A DNA stretch of 7,194 nucleotides from Candidatus Poseidoniaceae archaeon (GTDB taxonomy: Archaea; Thermoplasmatota; Poseidoniia; Poseidoniales; Poseidoniaceae): positions 1-7,194 of the forward strand of contig JAKUNX010000090.1 in the NCBI GenBank assembly GCA_022451835.1, in the 5' to 3' direction. The position numbers and the translations under genes are program-made. Positions 1-5,648 of this stretch are shown piece after piece. Below the pieces are notes generated by a model. The model was not told the DNA's origin, made no database searches, and saw only the letters and a program-made list of their open reading frames with translations. Numbering within the stretch: the first letter of the stretch is position 1; each line of letters begins with the position of its first letter.

Positions 1-1
1 C

Positions 2-946
2 CCAAGTTTGGAAGGTAAGCCAGCATTCATTCATGGTGGTCCATTTGCTAATATTGCTCACGGCAATTCAAGTATTATTGCCGATAAATTAGCGCTTAGT
101 GCAGCAGATATCGTAGTTACTGAAGCCGGATTTGGCTCTGACATGGGTGCGGAGAAATTTATGCATATCAAAGCAGCAACTTCTGGCAAAGGTCCCGACT
201 GTGTAGTAATGAATGTCACTATTCGTTCAATGAAGTTGCACGGTGGTGCTTTCGGTAGCCGAGGGGGATACCGTCCTAGCAAAGAAGAACTTGAAACAGA
301 AAATGTTGATGCTGTTGCTACCGGTGCTGCTACAAATCTTGACCGCCATATCCGTAATATGGCAGGTTTTGGAGTTCCAGTTATCGTTTCAATAAACAAA
401 TTCACATCTGATACTGACGCCGAAATAAAAGTCCTTTCCGATGCTGCTCATGCCAGTGGAGCGATAGCAGTGACTATCACTGAAGTTCACGCTAAGGGCG
501 GTGAAGGCGGTGAAGATTTGGCTAAAGCAGTTGTAAAAGCAGTACAAGATCATGTAGCTGCTGGCAGACCATTCACTCCATTATTTCTCAACGATGCACC
601 AGTAATGGATAAAATCACAGCAATCGCTACAAGAATGTACAAAGCAAAAGATGTTTATTTGGAAACTACTGCTAAAAAGCAATTGGAGAAGATTGTTTCC
701 TGGGGTTATGGAAACCTGCCAGTTTGTATGGCTAAAACTCAGTATTCTTTCTCTCACGATGCGAGTAAGTTAGGTGCACCAAGTGATTTTACACTACCAA
801 TTAGAGAATTCAGATTAAATTCTGGTGCTGGATTTATTGTTGCTGTTCTCGGCAATATGATGACAATGCCTGGCTTACCTAAGCGCCCTGCAGCAATCGA
901 CATGGATATGGACGATGACGGGCACCAGACTGGTGTCTTCGGGTGA
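2..946 (+). CDS. fhs: Formate-tetrahydrofolate ligase, C-terminal part (5' end outside window)
   Basis: ATP-dependent ligation of formate to tetrahydrofolate, giving 10-formyl-THF for cytoplasmic one-carbon metabolism (purine synthesis, C1 interconversion). The frame is open from the left edge. The TTG at base 8 is an internal leucine codon, because the family-typical context reads SLEGKPAF and then GPFANIAHG. Numbered from that leucine, visible family blocks are GPFANIAHG (11-19), TEAGFGSDMGAEKF (38-51), PVCMAKTQYSFS (238-249) and the C-terminal MTMPGLPKRP (285-294), ending in an acidic tail and GVFG. The family is usually about 550-560 residues, so roughly the last 310 are present and at least 200 lie to the left. 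The reading frame is intact, with no frameshift or internal stop. The stop codon is four bases before the chosen pelota start, which suggests co-transcription. The enzyme is best known from bacteria and is patchy in archaea, so an ancestral transfer is possible. Identification is firm. Confidence 0.97.
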   Translation, partial: PSLEGKPAFIHGGPFANIAHGNSSIIADKLALSAADIVVTEAGFGSDMGAEKFMHIKAATSGKGPDCVVMNVTIRSMKLHGGAFGSRGGYRPSKEELETENVDAVATGAATNLDRHIRNMAGFGVPVIVSINKFTSDTDAEIKVLSDAAHASGAIAVTITEVHAKGGEGGEDLAKAVVKAVQDHVAAGRPFTPLFLNDAPVMDKITAIATRMYKAKDVYLETTAKKQLEKIVSWGYGNLPVCMAKTQYSFSHDASKLGAPSDFTLPIREFRLNSGAGFIVAVLGNMMTMPGLPKRPAAIDMDMDDDGHQTGVFG

Positions 947-950
947 GTTA

Positions 951-2015
951 ATGCAGGTTTTGAAACGCGAATCAATGCTTTGGCGATTGCGTATAAATAC
1001 AGATGATGACCTATGGTCACTAGCAAGATTAGCACGTAATGGCATGTCACTTGCAATGCTCGGAGAACGTCGAGACCAAACTACTGGAGGAGAAGAAGGA
1101 GGACGAGCAAAGTCAGCTGAGCGGAAGAGAATGTGGATTAAATTGCGCATTGAGTCGACTGAATATCAATCCTTTAGCGAATTTCTTAGAGTACATGGAA
1201 TTATTGAAGAAGCAAATTTTGACATTGGGAGTTATCACACTCACAATATTACTACTGGTGACGAAATTGAATTGACTTGTCTGACACCTTTTTTAGAAAC
1301 CGATAATCAATTACTTAAGCAAGCCATTGATGCTGCAAAACAAGTACAAATCGCATTAATTGTAGTTGAGAATGATGAAGTCATACTATTCCACATAACA
1401 CCTCGAGGTCTTAGAGAATCAACTACTTGGACAATGCGAGGTGGTGGAAAACGAGTTGATATTAGAGAATCAACAGGTGTTGCTAAAGGTTTCCGTGAAA
1501 AAGTAATCAGTGAATTAACCGCATCACTTGATGATGAAACACCACTTATTTTGTGTGGCCCTGGTCATGCTAGAGAGATCTTATTGAACGAATTAAAAGC
1601 ATCCGGTCAAACTAGATTTATGTCATCTTTAGCTACTTCAATGTCTGGAAGAGCAGGTGCTAACGAGGTTTTGCGAGAAGGATTAGCTGGAAATCTGTTA
1701 GAAGATTATGCCATTTCCAAAGAGATAGGACTTCTTGAAGAAGCATGGAAACGAGTTTCAACTAATGGAAATATTGCTTATGGCAAGCAAGAATTAAACA
1801 AAGCACTCAATGAAGGGGCAATAGAAACATTACTGATTTCTGCTGACTTGTTGCGTGATGAAGAGTCTACTATCAATGGACTTAGTTGGCAAAACTGGTG
1901 CCAAAAGTTAACTGAATTTGGTGGAGAAATGATTCAATGCTCTACTGACCATGATTCTGGTCAGCAATTACTTGGCATCGGTGGAGCAATTGCCTTATTA
2001 CGGTTCAAAATTTAG
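951..2015 (+). CDS. pelA: aPelota, mRNA surveillance / stalled-ribosome rescue factor
   Basis: Archaeal Pelota (Dom34) is an eRF1 paralogue. With aEF1A and ABCE1 it enters the A site of stalled ribosomes and splits them without hydrolysing the peptide. I choose ATG 951, giving 354 residues, close to the family's usual length. The motif GGTGAG (942-947) lies four bases upstream, and the protein then starts at the expected first beta strand. An in-frame ATG at 915 would add 12 residues and overlap fhs. Domains by family layout: eRF1_1-like about 1-130, with DDDLWSLARL (18-27) and LGSYHT-like DIGSYHTHNI (91-100); eRF1_2-like about 131-255, with GGGKR (164-168) and CGPGHAREILLNEL (202-215); eRF1_3-like about 256-354, with NKALNEGAIETLLIS (283-297) and the C-terminal GIGGAIALLRFKI. 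There is no GGQ tripeptide in the central domain, which separates it from the release factor aRF1. It sits in a probable operon with fhs and the small ORF downstream. Confidence 0.95.
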   Translation: MQVLKRESMLWRLRINTDDDLWSLARLARNGMSLAMLGERRDQTTGGEEGGRAKSAERKRMWIKLRIESTEYQSFSEFLRVHGIIEEANFDIGSYHTHNITTGDEIELTCLTPFLETDNQLLKQAIDAAKQVQIALIVVENDEVILFHITPRGLRESTTWTMRGGGKRVDIRESTGVAKGFREKVISELTASLDDETPLILCGPGHAREILLNELKASGQTRFMSSLATSMSGRAGANEVLREGLAGNLLEDYAISKEIGLLEEAWKRVSTNGNIAYGKQELNKALNEGAIETLLISADLLRDEESTINGLSWQNWCQKLTEFGGEMIQCSTDHDSGQQLLGIGGAIALLRFKI

Positions 2016-2023
2016 GTGTTAAT

Positions 2024-2215
2024 GTGAAGATTGTACACTTTTCTGAATTTCAAGAGATTGAGGATTTAGCAATCCTTGATGGTGCTAGGTGGTTATTGAT
2101 CAATCATCAAGACTTAGATAATGCTGCAGCTGTAATCTTTCACAGTGAATTACTCGATATCCTAGTAGGTGTAGACCATAGAGGTGCCAAAATTATTGAT
2201 GGTTTGTGGCAATGA
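2024..2215 (+). CDS. Small unrecognised protein, 63 aa, apparently cut short by an in-frame TGA
   Basis: I do not recognise this family. Initiation at GTG 2024 is well supported: AGGTG (2014-2018) overlaps the pelota stop and lies five bases upstream, and the ATG at 2022 is followed directly by TGA so cannot serve. The 63-residue product (MKIVHFSEFQEIEDL...KIIDGLWQ) is soluble-looking, with alternating hydrophobic and acidic stretches that suggest an alpha/beta fold. It has no signal peptide or membrane segment. After the TGA at 2213-2215 the same frame continues without a start codon for 41 more protein-like residues (see the next entry), so the native protein was or is probably 105 residues including the TGA position. 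Its position right after pelota suggests co-transcription, but its role is unknown. It may be a nonsense-truncated gene, a readthrough ORF or a sequence error. Confidence 0.6.
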   Translation: MKIVHFSEFQEIEDLAILDGARWLLINHQDLDNAAAVIFHSELLDILVGVDHRGAKIIDGLWQ

Positions 2216-2341
2216 GGAGTCCACCTTATTCTAGTTGATTCTAATATTGAACAGGCTACTGAACAGGAAATTTGTCAAAGAACTGGCATCACAAAAGTTA
2301 TTGTTGATGCTTCAGATGATATTGAATCATACTGCTATTAG
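2216..2341 (+). pseudogene. In-frame continuation of the small ORF beyond the TGA
   Basis: Directly after the TGA the same frame reads GVHLILVDSNIEQATEQEIC, then about 21 more residues (including GITKVIVDASDDIES), and ends at TAG 2339-2341. It looks coding: beta-strand-like HLILVD, an acidic helix, a second strand KVIVDAS, and ordinary codons. It contains no ATG, GTG or TTG codon in frame, so it could not be translated alone by normal initiation. It is best read as the C-terminal 41 residues of the same gene as the 63-residue ORF. A CGA-to-TGA transition would explain the stop simply, giving LWQRGVHLILVD. It ends three bases before the 3' end of the opposite-strand tRNA gene. Confidence 0.5.
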
Positions 2342-2343
2342 CA

Positions 2344-2420
2344 TGGTGGGTCCGGAGGGAATTGAACCCTCGATCTTCGCCTTGTAAGGGCGACGTCATA
2401 AACCCCTAGACCACAGACCC
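2344..2420 (-). tRNA. trnV-UAC: tRNA-Val (anticodon UAC), CCA encoded
   Basis: The reverse complement folds as a full cloverleaf. The acceptor is GGGTCTG with CGGACCC (one T-G wobble) and discriminator A. The D arm GTC/GAC carries a T13-T22 mismatch and a loop containing GGGG. The anticodon stem is TCGCC/GGCGA with loop CTTACAA, giving anticodon TAC (valine, GTA and probably other GTN codons). The variable loop has five bases, and the T arm is GAGGG-TTCAATT-CCCTC. The body is 74 nt (2347-2420). The next three bases of the transcript (complement of 2344-2346) are CCA, so the 3' terminus is encoded. No intron is present at 37/38. It is transcribed divergently from the cinA-like gene and ends close to the extension of the small ORF. 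Confidence 0.96.
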
Positions 2421-2437
2421 AGCCTTCCGTGCGGACT

Positions 2438-2498
2438 CTCATTATTGAAACCAACGCATGCGTTAACCTCAAAACCAAGTGACTAGACGGGGTATTGA
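2438..2498. promoter_or_regulatory. Divergent intergenic region with 12-bp palindrome; possible promoters
   Basis: This gap separates the 5' end of tRNA-Val from the ATG of the cinA-like gene. It holds a perfect palindrome AACGCATGCGTT (2453-2464), which could be an operator for a dimeric regulator. An AT-rich stretch (2440-2450, ATTATTGAAA on plus) lies about 20-30 bases upstream of the tRNA 5' end and is the only box A-like candidate for it, though it is a poor match to the archaeal TATA consensus. GGGGT (2489-2493), five bases before ATG 2499, is a weak Shine-Dalgarno candidate for the cinA-like gene. Promoter assignment is inference; the palindrome is read directly. Confidence 0.3.
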
Positions 2499-3185
2499 AT
2501 GGATGAAGATATCCAAGCAGCGGCAGCCCGGCTGGTTAGACGGCTGAAAGAAGGTGGTCACACTATTACTGTGGCTGAGTCGTGTACTGGTGGCTTGCTT
2601 GCTAGTGCATTTACCGATATTGCTGGTGCTAGTAATTGGTTCAATCAGTCTTGGGTAACATATTCTAATGATGCAATGGTGTCTGAATTAAATGTGGATT
2701 CAGAGACTTTGGAAAAGCATGGTGCTGTTTCGGCTAAAGTAGCTATTGAAATGGCTAAAGGTGCTCTTGAACAATCTAATGCAGATATGGCCATCTCCAT
2801 TACTGGTATCGCTGGACCTGGTAACGATAGTACAACCAAGAAAGTAGGTACTGTTTATGTTGGAATCGCCTCAAATACTTGGGCAAATGCGGTATCTACC
2901 CAAATTGGAGGTAATCGTTCTGAAAACAAAATCGGTTTTGTTCACTTCGCGTTACTGTCGGCAATCGAACTGTGGGATGATGCAATGGAAAAGGCGGAGG
3001 CAAATCGTAAGAAATTAGCCGAAATTGAAGCGGAAAAGGAACAGGCAAGAGCCGCTTTTGAAGTGGAACGTGCTAAGCGTGAAGCTGCAGCAAAGCAATC
3101 TGCACCTTGGCAAGATGAGTCTTGGAGTGGGGATTCACCGGAAGGTGATGATGAATCAATTGGTGAAGAAGTAGAGTGGAATTGA
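2499..3185 (+). CDS. pncC: CinA C-terminal domain (PncC-type) amidase with charged C-terminal tail
   Basis: Stand-alone CinA C-terminal domain, the family of NMN/nicotinamide-nucleotide amidohydrolases (PncC). These convert NMN to nicotinate mononucleotide in pyridine-nucleotide recycling. The 228-residue product starts at ATG 2499. Family motifs are clear: AESCTGGLLAS (26-36, holding the conserved Ser and Thr of the active-site loop), VTYSNDAM (53-60), HGAVSAKVA (74-82), ITGIAGPGN (101-109) and GTVYVGIA (117-124). The catalytic domain ends near residue 160. The N-terminal MoCF-like (COG1058) domain of full CinA is absent. Residues about 160-200 form a highly charged, Ala/Glu/Lys-rich helix likely to be coiled coil, followed by a Ser/Gly/Asp/Glu-rich disordered tail with Trp residues at 204, 209 and 227. 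That tail is not part of the usual enzyme. The gene is followed after 28 bases by the DP1 gene, so co-transcription is likely. Substrate is inferred from the family only. Confidence 0.92.
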   Translation: MDEDIQAAAARLVRRLKEGGHTITVAESCTGGLLASAFTDIAGASNWFNQSWVTYSNDAMVSELNVDSETLEKHGAVSAKVAIEMAKGALEQSNADMAISITGIAGPGNDSTTKKVGTVYVGIASNTWANAVSTQIGGNRSENKIGFVHFALLSAIELWDDAMEKAEANRKKLAEIEAEKEQARAAFEVERAKREAAAKQSAPWQDESWSGDSPEGDDESIGEEVEWN

Positions 3186-3213
3186 CTACAAATCCACCCG
3201 ATTTGCTTTTGGA

Positions 3214-4842
3214 GTGACGACTTTACCAAAATCTATGGCAGCGACATCTGACGATATTGTCAATCTGTTGCGCCAAAGAAGAATCATCGCTTCCAGTCAA
3301 ATTGTCGATAGTTTACGTGAACATTCAGATCCTGCTAAGTTATTGGACCTAGGTTCTCAAATCGATTTTCATAGAGGAGTTCTAACTCAAGAAATATTTG
3401 AAAAATTAACCGCATTATCGCCACAGGATAATCAAAAGGGTAATTTAACCTCAACATCAAAACTAACCTCCAGTGAATCTCCAACTGATTTAGGTAGAAT
3501 AATTGCACCAATTGCAGCTCCTGAACCATTGGACATTGAGTTTAGGAATAATCTACCAGACTGGGATGAATCCGACTATAGTTGTCTTGCAGTAGATGCT
3601 CCTACAGACATCACTGTTCACTACGATATTACTGGAAAGAGTACAACAGAAGGAAAAATGAATGATATTACTGCATGTTTCTCAGATAGATTAACTAAGA
3701 TTAGGGATATGATTGTCAAGAATTCAAAATTACCGCGTCGGCCTACAGAAGTATCTCGTCTATTAAGAGAGAAGCATAGGTACCAAGGATATGATAACAA
3801 AGCCGTAGCAATAGGTTTAGTTAACGAACCAAGATATACCAAAAACGGACACCTAATGTGGAGTTTAGAGGATGAGACAGGTGAAATACGGTGCATGTTA
3901 TACAAACCAAATAGTGAAAATCGCGATAAATATCAAGAGCAAATTATAGAGGCTGGATTAATGCCAGATGACGTAATTGGAGTTTCAGGAAACTTCAATC
4001 AATCAGGCGAAATTTTTGTCGTTGATGACCTGCATTTCCCGATGAAAGAGCGTCATCAAAAAGCCTCATCACCATTTGGCATTAGTGTCGCATTTTTATC
4101 TGATGTCCATGTTGGTTCGAAGACTTTCTTAGAGGCTCAATGGCATAAAATGGTTAGATGGTTCAATAATGATCCTTTAGCTAAGACCATCAAGTATCTG
4201 GTTTTATCAGGTGATTGCGTCGATGGAGTGGGAATATATCCAGGTCAAGATAAGGAGTTATCAATTCCAGATTTATTTGCCCAATACTCCGAATTTGCTC
4301 GATTGCTAGAGCTGCTGCCTGATTGGGTTGAATGTATAATGTTGCCAGGAAATCACGATGCGGTAAGACCTGCTGAGCCTCAGCCAACCTTTGAAAAGGA
4401 TATTCAGCAAGATTACAATACAACTACATTTGTTGGCAATCCATGCGATTTTTCATTGCATGGTGTAAGATTATTATCCTATCACGGTAAATCAATTGAC
4501 GACTTTGTTGCCGGTCTCAAAACTGTAACTTACTCAGACCCTGTTGAAGCTATGCGGCAAATGCTGAGAAGAAGACATCTTGCCCCTCAATGGGGGGGTA
4601 AAACTCCATTATCTCCTGAACCTGAAGACGGTTTGGTAATCAATGAAGTACCAGACATATTTGTTACTGGTCACGTTCATGGTCATGCCTGTGTTGATTT
4701 CAAAGGTACTACACTTGTTTGTTCAAGTACTTGGCAAGATCAAACATCATATCAAAGAATGTTAGGTTTCCAACCAAAACCATGTATGTTGACTATTGTT
4801 AACCTACAGAGCCATGCGACAATTTCAATTCCGTTTGTATGA
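3214..4842 (+). CDS. polB: DNA polymerase D small subunit DP1 (3'-5' exonuclease/phosphoesterase)
   Basis: DP1 is the small, proofreading subunit of the archaeal replicative polymerase PolD and works with the large catalytic subunit DP2, which is not in this window. The 542 residues are numbered from GTG 3214. The N-terminal helical region is about 8-70, then a Ser/Thr-rich linker, an OB-fold region about 195-272, and a calcineurin-like phosphoesterase domain about 290-540. All metal-site motifs are present: SDVHVG (296-301), GDCVDG (333-338), GNHD (379-382), H424 in SYHGKS and GHVHGH (486-491). STWQDQTSYQRMLGF (505-519) is a typical C-terminal DP1 block, so exonuclease activity is expected. 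The start is uncertain: GTG 3214 has no Shine-Dalgarno motif, while ATG 3235 (residue 8) would begin right at the first family helix, with GGAG (3211-3214) rather far upstream. The stop lies one base from that of the convergent HAD gene. Confidence 0.95.
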   Translation: MTTLPKSMAATSDDIVNLLRQRRIIASSQIVDSLREHSDPAKLLDLGSQIDFHRGVLTQEIFEKLTALSPQDNQKGNLTSTSKLTSSESPTDLGRIIAPIAAPEPLDIEFRNNLPDWDESDYSCLAVDAPTDITVHYDITGKSTTEGKMNDITACFSDRLTKIRDMIVKNSKLPRRPTEVSRLLREKHRYQGYDNKAVAIGLVNEPRYTKNGHLMWSLEDETGEIRCMLYKPNSENRDKYQEQIIEAGLMPDDVIGVSGNFNQSGEIFVVDDLHFPMKERHQKASSPFGISVAFLSDVHVGSKTFLEAQWHKMVRWFNNDPLAKTIKYLVLSGDCVDGVGIYPGQDKELSIPDLFAQYSEFARLLELLPDWVECIMLPGNHDAVRPAEPQPTFEKDIQQDYNTTTFVGNPCDFSLHGVRLLSYHGKSIDDFVAGLKTVTYSDPVEAMRQMLRRRHLAPQWGGKTPLSPEPEDGLVINEVPDIFVTGHVHGHACVDFKGTTLVCSSTWQDQTSYQRMLGFQPKPCMLTIVNLQSHATISIPFV

Positions 4843-4843
4843 T

Positions 4844-5509
4844 TTAGTCAAGACCCAAGTGTGGCTTGAGTTTGAGTAAATCTTTTTCGAAAACAATAGG
4901 AACTCCTGAATCTTTGAATGCCGACAAGGATGATTCTCTTGATGGGTTAAAACCGATGAATCGGCTTCCTTCAACTTGCATAGAGAGGTCCATTTCAGAA
5001 TCTCCAACAGAAACACAGTCTTTGGCCTCAAAACCGTGCATATTGAGTATCTTCTCAATGACTACATCTTTTTTAGTGGCGTGTAGCCGACAAATTCCTT
5101 CATCAGAAAGTGTATCATCTTCATTGAACTTAAACCCGTTTGCAATCCAATCATCGACCTTCAACATTGCTGCAATTGATGATACAAATAAATCAACACC
5201 TGCACTAACAATGGCTACGAATATCCCTGCTTCTTTCAACTCTTGAATCAATTCTTTAGCACCTGGCATTAGCTTGACGCCAGAATATGAACGAAATAAT
5301 TCATCTCGAAAAATTGGATCTTTGATTTCCTTCCACATTTGTATGTCTGATCGCATGAACTCAACATCTGTCAATTCACCATTAATGAAACGCTGCAGAT
5401 TAAGAGAATTATCTGTACCAAAGTAATCGTGTAATGTTTTCCAAGAGCTAACTGAGTCAACTAGAACTCCGTCACAATCGAATACTACCACTTTAGGAAT
5501 GTCAACCAT
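4844..5509 (-). CDS. HAD-superfamily phosphatase, phosphoserine-phosphatase-like
   Basis: A 221-residue soluble HAD hydrolase starting at ATG 5509-5507. Motif I is FDCDGVLVDS (10-19; nucleophile Asp11, acid/base Asp13). Motif II is Ser102 in AIVSAG. Motif III is a lysine in ATKKDVV (Lys146 or Lys147). Motif IV is VGDSEMDLSM (168-177; Asp170 and Asp174). All catalytic residues are therefore present. Residues about 20-85 form the cap, with SSWKTLHDYFG and an EFMRSDIQMW segment. I associate this pattern with archaeal HAD proteins often labelled phosphoserine phosphatase or HAD-IB. Serine synthesis is one possible role, but the substrate cannot be told from sequence. There is no signal peptide, so it is cytoplasmic. 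It is convergent with DP1 with a single base between stops, and is probably transcribed from its own promoter in the gap to its right. No clear Shine-Dalgarno motif precedes the ATG, so a short-leader or leaderless mRNA is possible. Confidence 0.9.
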   Translation of the reverse strand: MVDIPKVVVFDCDGVLVDSVSSWKTLHDYFGTDNSLNLQRFINGELTDVEFMRSDIQMWKEIKDPIFRDELFRSYSGVKLMPGAKELIQELKEAGIFVAIVSAGVDLFVSSIAAMLKVDDWIANGFKFNEDDTLSDEGICRLHATKKDVVIEKILNMHGFEAKDCVSVGDSEMDLSMQVEGSRFIGFNPSRESSLSAFKDSGVPIVFEKDLLKLKPHLGLD

Positions 5510-5544
5510 GTACGTTACTAGAAGTTACAATACAAAAACACTCG

Positions 5545-5554
5545 TCATATACCG
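5545..5554 (-). promoter_or_regulatory. Candidate archaeal box A (TATA) for the HAD gene
   Basis: The minus strand reads GGTATATGAC, centred about 40 bases upstream of the HAD start codon. With transcription starting about 25 bases downstream of box A, the leader would be only around a dozen bases, which fits the missing Shine-Dalgarno motif. A short inverted repeat CAGTG-GTTTA-CACTG (5555-5569) lies just upstream of it. The assignment rests on position and TATA content only. Confidence 0.3.
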
Positions 5555-5591
5555 CAGTGGTTTACACTGAATAAACACCAAGTCAAGTACG

Positions 5592-5619
5592 CAGTGAGAG
5601 GGCCGAAACCCTCCCACTG
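5592..5619 (-). terminator. Strong hairpin downstream of the pilin-like gene, probable terminator or 3'-UTR structure
   Basis: Inverted repeat with arms 5592-5602 (CAGTGAGAGGG) and 5609-5619 (CCCTCCCACTG), 11 positions with a single A-C mismatch, and a six-base loop CCGAAA. It lies about 30 bases beyond the stop codon of the minus-strand surface protein gene. The sequence after it on that strand is moderately T-rich (TTGACTTGGTGTTTATTC) but has no clean U-run, so it may stabilise or punctuate the 3' end of the mRNA rather than act as a classic intrinsic terminator. Confidence 0.5.
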
Positions 5620-5648
5620 TCGTCTTGTCTTTATCTCTATTAGTCAAT

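Noticed and set aside
915..950. Upstream ATG extending pelota by 12 residues into fhs
   Set aside because: The family N terminus aligns with ATG 951, which has GGTGAG at suitable spacing. The extra residues encode nothing conserved.
875..1150. Minus-strand ORF over the fhs/pelota junction, and another at 754-1056
   Set aside because: Both oppose well-supported coding sequence and have no recognisable domain or start signal.
1411..1474. 13-base direct repeat TTAGAGAATCAAC within pelota (1411-1423 and 1462-1474)
   Set aside because: Both copies encode ordinary residues (REST) inside an intact, family-length domain. There are no signs of a duplication or mobile element.
4590..4596. Run of seven G in DP1 as a possible frameshift site
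   Set aside because: The frame continues into conserved DP1 motifs (PQWGGKTP, then the GHVHGH metal site), so no shift is present.
4866..5246. Plus-strand 126-codon ORF opposite the HAD gene
   Set aside because: It is antisense to a complete HAD phosphatase with all catalytic motifs. Its translation is Ser/Thr-rich and low in complexity, as expected for a shadow frame.
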